Assembly: GCA_026004215.1 (NCBI GenBank)
Contig: BPIR01000002.1
Span: 361,844 to 425,843, forward strand
Direction: 5' to 3'
DNA: 64,000 bases
Origin: Candidatus Binatia bacterium
Lineage (GTDB): Bacteria > Desulfobacterota > Binatia > HRBIN30
The notes under the pieces are model-generated. The model was not told the DNA's origin. It searched no databases and worked only from the letters and a program-made list of their open reading frames with translations. Both the position numbers and the translations under genes were made by a program. This document shows positions 25,910-35,080 of this stretch, in pieces (the stretch's first letter is position 1; each line of letters starts with the position of its first letter).

Positions 25910-26951
25910 CGTTAGGCTCATCGGTGGCGCTGCGGCGACTGAGGTTCATGGCCCAAAGGCTGCAACCGCTCGGTTTGCGCGGGCGGTTGCCCACCCCAAC
26001 GTGGCTTTGGTCAAGTATTGGGGAAAGCGCGATCCGCAACTCAACCTTCCCAGTGTTGGAAGCATCTCTCTCACTTTGGGCGGCCTCGAAACCGAGGTTA
26101 CGGTCGAGCCAACGAAGGCAGGGGCCGACGAGTACTGGTCCAATGGCCACCGCGTTACCGGCGAACCCTTTCGGAATATCTCCTCGTTCCTGCGGATTTT
26201 CCGCGACCTCTTCGGTTTGGGAGAGCACCTCAAAGTAGTCAGCCGCAGCAACTTCCCGGTGGCGGCTGGCTTGGCTTCTTCGGCCTCGACGTACGCCGCT
26301 CTCACGTTGGCCTTGGCGACATATTATCGGTTAGATGTTTCCGCCCAGGAGCTCAGTGTCTTGGCTCGCCGAGGCTCCGGGTCCGCTTGTCGGTCTCTGT
26401 GGGGCGGCTTTGTCGAGTGGTACCCGGGCGAGCGACCTGATGGGAAAGACTCCTATGCTGCTCCCCTCCCCTGGCCAGCCTCCTGGCCGATCGCAGTAGT
26501 CGTTGCGATCACAGACCCCCAACCTAAGGCCACAGCTTCGCGCAGCGGCATGCAGCGAGCGCTCACATCTCCCTTCTTCCGAGCCTGGGTTGCCAGCCAA
26601 GAGGAAGATCTCAATGAAGCGCGTCAGGCCATCGCCCTGGGAGATCTCGAGCGGCTCGGGACGGTTGCGGAACGCAACTGCCTCAAGATGCACGCAGTGG
26701 CTCTGAGCGGAGATCCTCCGCTTTGTTACTGGCGCCCCGGCACGATTGCGGCGATGGAAACAGTGCGCGCCCTACGTGCCAGCGGCATCCCGGCGTACTT
26801 CACGATCGATGCCGGGCCGCAAGTCAAAGTCCTTTGCGCCCGGGCACACACCTCGCCCGTAGCCGACGCTCTGCGCGGCACTCCCGGCGTTCGCCAAGTA
26901 CTGGTCTCCTGGCCCGGCGATGACGCGCGCGTGCTGGAGGTCGGGCAATGA
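25899..26951 (+). CDS. mvaD: Diphosphomevalonate decarboxylase
   Basis: MvaD converts mevalonate 5-diphosphate to isopentenyl diphosphate with ATP. The protein has up to 350 residues. VAHPNVALVKYWGKRD lies near residue 40, the phosphate-binding loop FPVAAGLASSAS at 119-130, RRGSGSACRSLWGGFV at 158-171, and the catalytic Asp304 in FTIDAGPQVK. All are MvaD signatures rather than phosphomevalonate decarboxylase or kinase ones. The start is uncertain: TTG at 25899 or GTG at 25905, with no ATG in frame near the conserved N terminus. It is the first gene of the operon and overlaps the next by four bases. Confidence 0.95.
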   Translation: MEVHVRLIGGAAATEVHGPKAATARFARAVAHPNVALVKYWGKRDPQLNLPSVGSISLTLGGLETEVTVEPTKAGADEYWSNGHRVTGEPFRNISSFLRIFRDLFGLGEHLKVVSRSNFPVAAGLASSASTYAALTLALATYYRLDVSAQELSVLARRGSGSACRSLWGGFVEWYPGERPDGKDSYAAPLPWPASWPIAVVVAITDPQPKATASRSGMQRALTSPFFRAWVASQEEDLNEARQAIALGDLERLGTVAERNCLKMHAVALSGDPPLCYWRPGTIAAMETVRALRASGIPAYFTIDAGPQVKVLCARAHTSPVADALRGTPGVRQVLVSWPGDDARVLEVGQ

Positions 26952-27976
26952 ACAGTGGAATCATTGCCCAAGCTCCAGGGAAACTCTTCTTGGCTGGCGA
27001 GTATGCGGTTCTGGACGGTGGACCCGCTGTGCTGGTTGCCGTGGAGCCGGGCATTCGCGTCGTCACCACCAAGGAAGATTCCAGGCGTTCGGGCATTCGT
27101 CTGCTGGCTCCTCAAGCCGGGGTCGATACCGAAATTCCGCCCGCGGCCAGCGCCCACAATCTCGATGGATTGGCACGCTTCGTTGCAGCTTGCTTTGCAG
27201 TCATGCCGGAAGAAGAGCGCCGCCGAATCCCCGACACTCTGGAGATACGCGTCGAATTTCCGCGATTTTCGGCTTCGGCAGCGAAGATTGGACTCGGGAG
27301 CAGCGCCGCACTCGTGAGCGCGGTCACCGCCACGCTGGTGGAAGTTTGCTTCGGTCTCGGCGCCTCCGGCGAGCTGCGCGCGCTCGTCTTCGCTCGGGCC
27401 CGGGCAGCCCATTGCTACGCGCAAGCCGGCCGAGGAAGTGGAGCGGATGTGGCCGCGTGTGTGTTCGGAGGAGCCATTCTGTACGAACCACTAGAGCCCG
27501 AAGTCCTGGTCTCGCCCCTGAACTGGCCCCCCACACTGGAACTCCTTAGCGCGTGGAGCGGGCGCAGCGCCTGCACCCCGGAGCTGATTACGGCGTACGA
27601 GCGAACGAAGCGAGCCAACCCGAGTGCCCACGCCCTATTCCTCGAACGCAGTGCCGGTGCGGTGGCAAGCCTTGCCGGCGCACTTGGGGGCAGGGGCAAC
27701 GTAGTGCAGGCTTGGCGCCGCGCCGCGCAGGTCCTGCCTGCCTTTGCGGAGCAGCTAGGACTGCCTTATTTCACGCCAGAGCTTCGCCTTCTCACCGAGG
27801 CGGCCGCCCGCTTGCACATCCCCGCCAAGCCCTCCGGAGCCGGAGGTGGCGACTGTGCGATCGCACTGTGCCCGGCACAGTCCCGCACCGAGCTTGCGCG
27901 GGCGTGGCAGGAACTCGGCTTTCCCCCGCTGGAAATCCAGCCGGCCACCGAAGGAGTCCGTTGTGCGCAAGCCTAA
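26948..27976 (+). CDS. Phosphomevalonate kinase (GHMP family)
   Basis: This 342-residue GHMP kinase most likely phosphorylates phosphomevalonate. It has QAPGKLFLAGEYAVLDGGPA at the N terminus, the ATP loop KIGLGSSAALVSAV near residue 115, a GRGSGADVAACVFGG motif near residue 160 and a C-terminal PSGAGGGDCAIAL. GRGSGADVA is typical of phosphomevalonate kinases. The ATG overlaps the mvaD stop as ATGA, showing translational coupling. The neighbours supply all other lower-pathway steps, which supports the assignment. Confidence 0.9.
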   Translation: MNSGIIAQAPGKLFLAGEYAVLDGGPAVLVAVEPGIRVVTTKEDSRRSGIRLLAPQAGVDTEIPPAASAHNLDGLARFVAACFAVMPEEERRRIPDTLEIRVEFPRFSASAAKIGLGSSAALVSAVTATLVEVCFGLGASGELRALVFARARAAHCYAQAGRGSGADVAACVFGGAILYEPLEPEVLVSPLNWPPTLELLSAWSGRSACTPELITAYERTKRANPSAHALFLERSAGAVASLAGALGGRGNVVQAWRRAAQVLPAFAEQLGLPYFTPELRLLTEAAARLHIPAKPSGAGGGDCAIALCPAQSRTELARAWQELGFPPLEIQPATEGVRCAQA

Positions 27977-29057
27977 AACCCAGGCGCCAGCCGTGAACCC
28001 GATCGAAGCACGCAAACGCTCGCACCTCGAGCTGTGCGCCACCGCTGCGGTCGAGCACCCCGAGAAGACGACCCTGCTGGAAGAAGTCGACTTTGTGCAC
28101 AATGCCTTGCCCGAATTGTCCCTCGACCAAATCGATCTTCACACCGAGTTTCTCGGCAAGACCCTCGCCGCGCCCTTCCTGATTACCGGAATGACGGGGG
28201 GTGCACCTGAAGCATTCGCCATCAACCGCGACCTGGCTCGGGTCGCAGAACGATGTGGGATCGCCTTTGGCCTCGGCAGCCAGCGCGCGATGGAACGCAA
28301 CCCGGAGCTGTCGTGGACGTACCAAGTGCGTACCTTCGCTCCCAACACGGTCGTGCTCGCCAATATTGGCCTGACCCAAGCGGCACAAATGCCGACTCCG
28401 GCACTGCGCGAACTGGTGAGCGCCGTGGATGCGGATGGGCTGTGCATTCATCTGAACCCCGCTCAGGAACTCGTGCAACCAGAAGGGGACCGTGATTTCC
28501 GCAACGGCTACACGACCATTCGACGCATCGCGGAGGAGATCGGGCTTCCCGTCATCGTCAAGGAAACCGGCTGTGGCATCTCGGCCGCAGTCGCTGCGCG
28601 TTTGCACGGCTTGGGGATCCAGTATGTGGACGTTTCCGGCGCTGGCGGAACTTCTTGGGTGCGAGTGGAAAGCTTGCGTTCGGATCATGAAGCCGCGGCT
28701 TTAGGTACAGAATTCGCCTCCTGGGGCATTCCGACAGCGGCTGCCCTTTTGGCGCTGCGTTCTCTACCCGTGCGGTGCATCGCGAGCGGCGGGTTGCGCA
28801 ACAGCCTCGACGCGGCCAAGTCCCTGGCGCTCGGCGCGGATCTCTGCGGAATGGCCTTGCCCGTCTTCCGCGCGTACACACAAGGAGGTCTCGAGGGCGC
28901 CGAGGCCTTCATCGCCCAGTGCATTCGCGGACTCAAGACAGCCATGCTTCTGACCGGGTCCGCCTCGCTGGATGCGCTCCGACGGCAACCGTTGGTGATC
29001 GGGCCACGCCTGCAAGCTTGGCTCGATGCTTTGACTTCGACCGAAAGGAGGAACTGA
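27963..29057 (+). CDS. fni: Isopentenyl-diphosphate delta-isomerase, type 2 (FMN)
   Basis: This 364-residue FMN-dependent IDI-2 interconverts IPP and DMAPP. RKRSHLELC lies at the N terminus. LITGMTGGAPEAFAINRDLA, GLGSQRAM and KETGCGIS follow, and DVSGAGGTSW is characteristic. The GTG at 27963 is chosen because GAAGGAGT precedes it at ideal spacing. It overlaps the kinase gene by 14 bp. A longer upstream reading has no homology. Type 2 isomerase is the usual partner of the mevalonate route in bacteria and archaea. It is unrelated in fold to the type 1 enzyme. Confidence 0.95.
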   Translation: MRKPKTQAPAVNPIEARKRSHLELCATAAVEHPEKTTLLEEVDFVHNALPELSLDQIDLHTEFLGKTLAAPFLITGMTGGAPEAFAINRDLARVAERCGIAFGLGSQRAMERNPELSWTYQVRTFAPNTVVLANIGLTQAAQMPTPALRELVSAVDADGLCIHLNPAQELVQPEGDRDFRNGYTTIRRIAEEIGLPVIVKETGCGISAAVAARLHGLGIQYVDVSGAGGTSWVRVESLRSDHEAAALGTEFASWGIPTAAALLALRSLPVRCIASGGLRNSLDAAKSLALGADLCGMALPVFRAYTQGGLEGAEAFIAQCIRGLKTAMLLTGSASLDALRRQPLVIGPRLQAWLDALTSTERRN

Positions 29058-29062
29058 AGGTA

Positions 29063-30358
29063 ATGCCCGCAGACAATACGACGTCCCGCATCGAAGGATT
29101 TTACAAGCTGCCGCGCAAAGACCGACTCGTGACCCTCGCCCGCATGGCGGGCCTGGAAGAAACCGAGGTCACCGAGCTCCTCAATCCCACCCCGTTGGCC
29201 TTCGAGGTTGCCGACCACATGATTGAAAATGCCATCGGCGTCTTGGGGCTACCTCTCGGAGTCGGCTTGAACTTCTTGATTAACGGCCGCGAACGACTCG
29301 TTCCCATGGCCATCGAGGAACCGTCGGTGGTTGCCGCCGCCAGCTTTGCCGCGCGCTTGATTCGCGACGCGGGCGGATTCTTCGCTGAGGCGGATCCATC
29401 GTTGATGATTGGCCAAATCCAACTTCTCGGGTTGGCGGACCTCGAGGCCGCAAGCGAAAAAATTCAGGCGGCTGCCGGCCGCATCTTGGCTGTGGCGAAC
29501 TCGGTGCACCCGAACATGCTCAAGCGTGGGGGCGGCGCCCGCAAAATCGAGCTGCGGCCTCTTCCCGATACGCCCTGCGGTCCGATGCTCGTCGTCCATG
29601 TTCTCGTAGACGTCGGAGATGCGATGGGCGCCAATGCCATTAACAGCATTGCGGAAGCCGTGGCCCCATTGCTCGAAGACCTGAGTGGCGGCGAAGCCCG
29701 GCTACGGATCTTGTCGAATCTTGCAGACCAACGATTGGCACGCGCGACGGCGCGCATTCCCTTCCCTCTTCTGGCCACGGAACGTTTTAGCGGCGAGCAA
29801 GTCGCACGCCGTATCGAAGAGGCGTGGGCCTTCGCCTACGCGGATCCGTACCGGGCTGCCACCCACAACAAAGGCATCATGAACGGGATCGATGCCGTGG
29901 CTCTCGCCACTGGCCAAGACTGGCGCGGCATCGAGGCGGGCGCCCACGCCTACGCTGCCCGGCATGGGCAGTACCGCCCCTTGAGCGAGTGGCGCGTGCA
30001 CAATGGGGCCTTGGTCGGTTCGATCGAGCTGCCGCTCGCCGTCGGCATTGTCGGCGGCAATCTCGAATGCAATCCGCGAGCAAACTTTGGCTTGCGGCTG
30101 CTTCGCGCCCGTTCGGCGCGCGACCTGGCCGCGGTTATGGCCGCTGTGGGTCTCGCCCAAAACTTTGCCGCAGTGCGTGCACTGGCAACCGATGGCATCC
30201 AGCGCGGCCATATGGCCTTGCATGCCCGCGGCCTCGCTTTGGCCGCCGGCGCAACCGAAGACATCGTCGAGCAAGTGGTCGAAGAACTCATTGCCAGCGG
30301 GGAAATCAAGCTGAACAAAGCTCGCGAAATCGTCGCCTCGCGCAAGCGCGCTGCCTGA
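29063..30358 (+). CDS. mvaA: Hydroxymethylglutaryl-CoA reductase, class II
   Basis: This 431-residue class II (bacterial) HMG-CoA reductase interconverts HMG-CoA and mevalonate. ENAIGVLGLPLGVGLNFLING near residue 55 and the Glu in EEPSVVAAAS are present. The Lys in HNKGIMNGIDAVALATG, the Asp in ATGQDWRGIE and the catalytic His in GHMALHARGLA complete the active site. No membrane domain is present. The ATG at 29063 lies six bases after the fni stop and has AAGG upstream. A longer upstream reading is rejected, since it would cover fni in another frame. In this context the biosynthetic direction is likely. Confidence 0.96.
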   Translation: MPADNTTSRIEGFYKLPRKDRLVTLARMAGLEETEVTELLNPTPLAFEVADHMIENAIGVLGLPLGVGLNFLINGRERLVPMAIEEPSVVAAASFAARLIRDAGGFFAEADPSLMIGQIQLLGLADLEAASEKIQAAAGRILAVANSVHPNMLKRGGGARKIELRPLPDTPCGPMLVVHVLVDVGDAMGANAINSIAEAVAPLLEDLSGGEARLRILSNLADQRLARATARIPFPLLATERFSGEQVARRIEEAWAFAYADPYRAATHNKGIMNGIDAVALATGQDWRGIEAGAHAYAARHGQYRPLSEWRVHNGALVGSIELPLAVGIVGGNLECNPRANFGLRLLRARSARDLAAVMAAVGLAQNFAAVRALATDGIQRGHMALHARGLALAAGATEDIVEQVVEELIASGEIKLNKAREIVASRKRAA

Positions 30359-30369
30359 AGGAGCCGCGA

Positions 30370-31362
30370 GTGCCACCTACCCGCATCGGCCGGGGTCGAG
30401 CGCCCGGGAAAGTTATTTTGGCCGGAGAACACGCCGTCGTGTACGGCTGGCCGGCGATCGCTCTGCCGCTGCAGCGGTACGTAACCGTGGAGGTCTTCGC
30501 TGCGGAACGCGACCGCGCACGGCAGCCCGACGGGCATAGGAACGGTGGCAGCGTAACGGTCGATGGCACCCGGCGTGTGAGCTTGGAGGCGCTGCTGGTC
30601 GCCGCTGGCCGCACGCTCCAAGCCAGCACCGAAAATCTCGCAATTCGAGTTCTGTCCGAGGTGCCCGAGGCCATGGGCCTCGGAAGCTCCGCCGCACTGA
30701 GTGTCGCCTTGATTCGGGCGCTCGCAAACTATCACGGCACTCCTCTCTCGGACGATGAAGCCAGTGGTCATGCCTACACGCTGGAGTGCTTGTTTCACGG
30801 CCAACCCTCCGGCATTGACAACACCACAGCCGCGCACGCGAAGCTCATTCGCTTTGTGCGCGGCGAACGCACGCGAGCACTCACACCCCCGTCGCCGCTG
30901 CGCTTGGCCATTGTGCTCGGCAAACAGCCCCGCCAAACGCGCAGCGCCGTCGAAAAGCTCCGCTTCGCGCGCGCACAACGGCCGCAACTGCTCGACGCCC
31001 ACTTTGCCCAAATCGGCGCGTTGGTGGAACGCGCGGCCCACGCTCTCTGCCAAGGCGACTGGCACGCCCTCGGGCAAAGCATGACAGAAAATCATGCGCT
31101 TCTTGCCGCCTTAGGTGTCTCGACGGCGGAACTCGACGACTTGGTTCACCGCGCTCTCGACTACGGCGCGCGCGGGGCGAAACTCACCGGCGGTGGGGGA
31201 GGCGGTGCGATCGTGTGCTTGTGCCCGGAAAACCGCCCAGAACTCATGCGGCGATTCGTAGAAACCGGCTGGGATTGCTTTGCCGTGGACTGGCCCCCAG
31301 CCCAAGGAGGTTCCAATGAACGACGTACTGCGCAGCTCGACGCCCACGCCTCTTGTGCGTGA
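30370..31362 (+). CDS. mvk: Mevalonate kinase
   Basis: This 330-residue GHMP kinase phosphorylates mevalonate. APGKVILAGEHAVVYGWPAI at the N terminus (residues 8-27), PEAMGLGSSAALSVALI, FHGQPSGIDNTTA and KLTGGGGGGAIVCL are mevalonate kinase signatures; the Asp in SGIDNT is the likely catalytic residue. The GTG at 30370 has GAAGGAG six bases upstream, 11 bases after the mvaA stop. The last 47 bases overlap the cyclase gene in another frame. The final 15 residues therefore match no family consensus. Confidence 0.95.
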   Translation: MPPTRIGRGRAPGKVILAGEHAVVYGWPAIALPLQRYVTVEVFAAERDRARQPDGHRNGGSVTVDGTRRVSLEALLVAAGRTLQASTENLAIRVLSEVPEAMGLGSSAALSVALIRALANYHGTPLSDDEASGHAYTLECLFHGQPSGIDNTTAAHAKLIRFVRGERTRALTPPSPLRLAIVLGKQPRQTRSAVEKLRFARAQRPQLLDAHFAQIGALVERAAHALCQGDWHALGQSMTENHALLAALGVSTAELDDLVHRALDYGARGAKLTGGGGGGAIVCLCPENRPELMRRFVETGWDCFAVDWPPAQGGSNERRTAQLDAHASCA

Positions 31363-33325
31363 CGAAACCAAAAACGAACTCGAACAGCGATTGGACGAGG
31401 CCATCCGGCGCACCCAAACCTACTTGCTCCGCATTCAGAACGCCGGCGGCTACTGGCACTTTCCGCTGGAAGCCAACGTGACCATGGATGCGGAGTACAT
31501 CTTCTTCAACCGCTTCATGCAGCGCGATGCGCGCCGGCAAGAAGCGCGCGTCGTGGACCACATGTTGGCCACACAAAATGACGATGGTTCGTGGTCGCTC
31601 TATCCGTCGGGTCCCGGCCACGTCAGCCTGACCATCGAGGCCTACTTTGCGCTCAAGCTTTGCGGATTTTCACCATCCGAGCCACGCTTGCAGCGGGCGG
31701 CCCAGTTTATTCGCGCTCACGGCGGCCTTGCCCGCGCCGGGGTATTTACACGCTGCTTCCTGGCCTATTTCGGGCAATTTCCGTGGTACGGCCTCCCAGC
31801 AATGCCAGTCGAACTGATTTTGCTCCCGCCGTGGTTTCCCGTCAACATTTACGCCCTGTCCAGTTGGGCACGCGAGACAGTTGTGCCTTTGACGATTCTC
31901 ATGGCGCTTCGCCCGCAGGTGGCCATCAGCCCCGAGGCAAGCGTGGCGGATCTGTGGCTCGAACCACCCTCGCCTGCAGCCGTCGCCTTTTCGAGGAGCC
32001 CTGAATTTCTCAGTTGGCGCAATTTCTTTCTCCTCGTGGACTCGACCTTGAAGACACTCGGCCGCTACGTCCCGTGGGCGCCTTTGCGCCATCGCGCAAT
32101 CGAACGGGCAGAGCGGTGGATTCTGGAACGTCAAGATCGCAACGGTGGCTGGGGAGGCATTCAACCGCCCATGCTCAATTGCGTCATGGCACTCAAAACC
32201 CTGGGGTACCCGGACAGCCATCCCGCCATCGCCAACGGCATCCAAGCCATCGATGACTTTCTGATTGCCGATGGCGACAGCCTCATGATGCAACCGTGCG
32301 TGTCTCCCACCTGGGACACGGCTCTGGCCGCCAAGGCGTTACTGGACTCCGGTTTGAACGCGGACCATCCCGCTTTAGCACGTGCGGCCGATTGGTTGAT
32401 CCAAAACCAGATTTTCCGGCGCGGGGATTGGAGCGTGTACAACCCGGACCTGGATCCAGGCGGATGGGCCTTCGAGTTTGCCAACGACTGGTACCCGGAC
32501 GTGGACGATACCGCAGTGATCCTGATGCAGCTCCGGCGCATCGCCACCAAGGACCAACGAGCCCAACAACGCGCCATTGCATACGGCCTGAATTGGGCAC
32601 TGGGAATGCAGAGCCAAAACGGCGGATGGGCCGCATTCGACACCGACAACGACAGCGAATTCTTGAACCAGATTCCGTTCGCCGACATGGAAGCCATGAT
32701 CGACCCGCCCACCGAAGATCTCACGGGCCGGTTGCTCGAGCTCATGGGCAACTATGGCTACGACCTGGAAAGCTCTCGCGCCCGCAAGGCGCATCGTTTC
32801 CTCTTGCGGACACAACGGCCGAGTGGAGCGTGGTGGGGGCGCTGGGGGGCGAACTTTATTTATGGCACATGGTCGGTCCTTGCCGGCCTGCGCGCCATTG
32901 GCGACGACCTCCGTGCCACTCATATACGCCGTGCGGTAGCGTGGCTCAAACAGCACCAAAATCCCGATGGCGGCTGGGGCGAAACTCTCGCCTCGTACGA
33001 CAATGAATCGCTCGCTGGCCAGGGCGAATCCACCCCATCGCAAACGGCTTGGGCCATCCTGGGACTGCTTGCGGGCGAACCCGGAATGAGCGACGCGGTC
33101 TTACGCGGGGTCCGGTTTCTCCTGGACACGCAAAATGCCGACGGCACATGGCCCGAGCGCTTGTGGACCGGAACGGGCTTCCCCCGCCACTTTTACCTCC
33201 GCTACGACGGCTACCGCATTTACTTTCCGCTCATGGCACTAGGCCAAGCGCGACAGCGATTGCGCGCGCTGCGCAGCAGTCCGCCCAGTCCGACAACGAC
33301 ACGCCCATCGGAGGGACATCGTTGA
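31316..33325 (+). CDS. shc: Squalene-hopene cyclase
   Basis: This 669-residue membrane-associated cyclase turns squalene into hopene and diplopterol. The protonating DXDD motif is DVDD at 395-398 (WYPDVDDTAV). Several QW-type repeats such as DRNGGWGG, QNGGWAAFDTDND and NADGTWPE are seen. The ATG at 31316 has AAGGAGG at 303-309 of the same kilobase and starts inside the mevalonate kinase gene. It joins the isoprenoid-supply half of the operon to the hpn half. Also known as HpnF. Confidence 0.97.
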   Translation: MNDVLRSSTPTPLVRDETKNELEQRLDEAIRRTQTYLLRIQNAGGYWHFPLEANVTMDAEYIFFNRFMQRDARRQEARVVDHMLATQNDDGSWSLYPSGPGHVSLTIEAYFALKLCGFSPSEPRLQRAAQFIRAHGGLARAGVFTRCFLAYFGQFPWYGLPAMPVELILLPPWFPVNIYALSSWARETVVPLTILMALRPQVAISPEASVADLWLEPPSPAAVAFSRSPEFLSWRNFFLLVDSTLKTLGRYVPWAPLRHRAIERAERWILERQDRNGGWGGIQPPMLNCVMALKTLGYPDSHPAIANGIQAIDDFLIADGDSLMMQPCVSPTWDTALAAKALLDSGLNADHPALARAADWLIQNQIFRRGDWSVYNPDLDPGGWAFEFANDWYPDVDDTAVILMQLRRIATKDQRAQQRAIAYGLNWALGMQSQNGGWAAFDTDNDSEFLNQIPFADMEAMIDPPTEDLTGRLLELMGNYGYDLESSRARKAHRFLLRTQRPSGAWWGRWGANFIYGTWSVLAGLRAIGDDLRATHIRRAVAWLKQHQNPDGGWGETLASYDNESLAGQGESTPSQTAWAILGLLAGEPGMSDAVLRGVRFLLDTQNADGTWPERLWTGTGFPRHFYLRYDGYRIYFPLMALGQARQRLRALRSSPPSPTTTRPSEGHR

Positions 33326-34204
33326 GCACGCCCGAAGAACTCCGCGCCGCTTACGCTTACTGCCGCAGCCTGGCGCGCCTCCACTACGAGAACTTCTTCG
33401 TTGGCTCGATCCTGTTGCCGCGCGACCTCCGCTCCTCCATCGCCGCAATCTACGCCTTCGCTCGGGTGGCCGACGACCTAGCTGACGAGGGAAGTGTACC
33501 CCCCGAGCAGCGTCTGGCTGCTCTGGATGCTTGGGAAGAGGAACTCGAAGCCTGCTTTGCTGGCGCGCCTCGGTCGCAGGTGTTCATTGCGCTCGCGGAC
33601 ACGGTGCGCCGCTTCTCCCTACCGATCGCCCCCTTTCGGGCGTTGCTGCAAGCGTTCCGCTACGACGCGCAGTTCCGTCCCTTTGCCACATTCTCGGACC
33701 TGCTCGACTACTGCCGCTGCTCGGCCAATCCCGTCGGCCATTTGGTTTTGCATCTTTTCGGGTATCGCGACGCGGAACGGCAAGCCTTGGCCGATCGGAT
33801 TTGCACTGGCCTGCAACTGGCCAACTTCTGGCAAGACGTGTCCGTGGATGCCCAGCGTGGGCCGTGTGTACTTGCCGCTCGAAGATTTGCGGCGTTTCGG
33901 GCTCACCCCCGAGGATATCCTGAACGGCACGGCCGGCGCTGAGCGATTTCGATCCCTCATGGAGTTCCAAGTCACGCGTGCACGGAGTTTTCTCGCCGGT
34001 GGTTTGGCTCTGGCCGAGTGCGTAACCCCTGCACTCTCCCGTGAAGTGCGCCTGTTCGCCCACGGAGGGCTGGCTATCCTCGACCGCATTGCAGCACTCG
34101 ATTTCGACGTGCTCCGCCAGCGGCCGCGCTTGAGTCGTTGGGACAAAGCGCGCTTGTTGTGGCACTTCGCCACAGCCGGACACGAGCGCTCGGCGGTCCG
34201 CACG
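33322..34204 (+). CDS. hpnC: HpnC (presqualene/hydroxysqualene pathway), frameshifted
   Basis: HpnC and HpnD together make hydroxysqualene from farnesyl diphosphate. The gene starts with TTG at 33322 (GGAGGG upstream), overlapping the shc stop. FARVADDLADE is the first Asp-rich motif and NFWQDV starts the second. At 33859-33861 a GGG run holds one base too many. Before it the frame reads to DAQRG; one base later GRVYLPLEDLRRFG continues the family sequence in another frame. Left as it is, the first frame ends at 33942. With one G removed the protein continues about 294 residues and then into HpnD. A sequencing or assembly error is possible. Coordinates here span the corrected HpnC part. Confidence 0.85.
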
Positions 34205-35077
34205 GTGGATTCAGCGAGCGCTCTCGACCGCGATTACGCCTACTGCGAAGAGGTCACTCGCCGCAGTTCGAGCAACTTTTATTACGCTTTCCATCTGTTG
34301 CCGCGCGACAAGCGCCGAGCATTGTGCGCCGTGTATGCCTTTTGCCGCTTCCTCGACGACGTGGCCGACCGCGAGGATCCGAGCTGGTCGCCGCAAGCGA
34401 GCCTGCAGCGCTGGCGCGACGAAGTCGAAGCGGTTTTTCACGGCAGCCCCCGCCATCCGATCAGCCGTGCGCTGGCTGACGCCGTGCGGCGATTCCCCTT
34501 AGGGGAACGATATTTTTACGAACTCATCGAGGGGGTAGAAACCGATCTGTCCCCTCGGATCTACGAGTCGTGGGCCGAGTTGCGGCAGTACTGTTACCGC
34601 GTGGCCAGCACGGTGGGTCTGCTGTGCATCGAGATTTTCGGCTACCGCAATCCCTCTGCCCGGCAATATGCCTGCGATTTGGGCATTGCCTTCCAGCTCA
34701 CGAACATTCTCCGCGACGTGCGCGAAGACGCGGAACGCGGGCGCGTGTACATCCCACGTGCGGACTTGTTGCAGTTCGAGTGTTCCGAGCGAGACCTGCT
34801 GCAGGGGAGCTATTCCCCGCGCGTCGCTGCTCTACTCGCCTTCGAGTGCGGTCGAGCGCGCGGCTTTTATTTGAGAGCACGCGCCGCGCTCGCTCCCGAA
34901 GACCGGCGCTCCCTCGCTGCGGCCGAGGCCATGCGCCTGATCTACCAGCGGCTCCTCGCCCGCATCGAGGCGCAAAACTTCGACGTGTTCCAGAGCCGGG
35001 TGACATTGCCACGCTACGAGAAAGTCTCTCTGGCGCTGGCCGCCTGGGGACGCTCGCAACTCCACCGCGCGGGATAA
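34205..35077 (+). CDS. hpnD: HpnD, presqualene diphosphate synthase
   Basis: HpnD condenses two farnesyl diphosphates to presqualene diphosphate. About 290 residues carry YCEEVTRRSSSNFYYAFHLLPRDKRRA-type N-terminal sequence (quoted in part). CRFLDDVADRED is the first Asp-rich motif and LTNILRDVREDAERGRVYIP the second. No stop codon separates it from the HpnC frame, and no ATG lies near its expected start. The GTG at 34205 is the best internal start, but it lacks a ribosome site. It is therefore either fused to HpnC or started weakly from GTG. It ends three bases before hpnE. Confidence 0.9.
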   Translation: MDSASALDRDYAYCEEVTRRSSSNFYYAFHLLPRDKRRALCAVYAFCRFLDDVADREDPSWSPQASLQRWRDEVEAVFHGSPRHPISRALADAVRRFPLGERYFYELIEGVETDLSPRIYESWAELRQYCYRVASTVGLLCIEIFGYRNPSARQYACDLGIAFQLTNILRDVREDAERGRVYIPRADLLQFECSERDLLQGSYSPRVAALLAFECGRARGFYLRARAALAPEDRRSLAAAEAMRLIYQRLLARIEAQNFDVFQSRVTLPRYEKVSLALAAWGRSQLHRAG

Positions 35078-35080
35078 ACC

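Noticed and set aside
28775-29062. N-terminal extension of the HMG-CoA reductase
   Set aside because: The added residues are Arg-rich and overlap fni in another frame. ATG at 29063 fits the family start.
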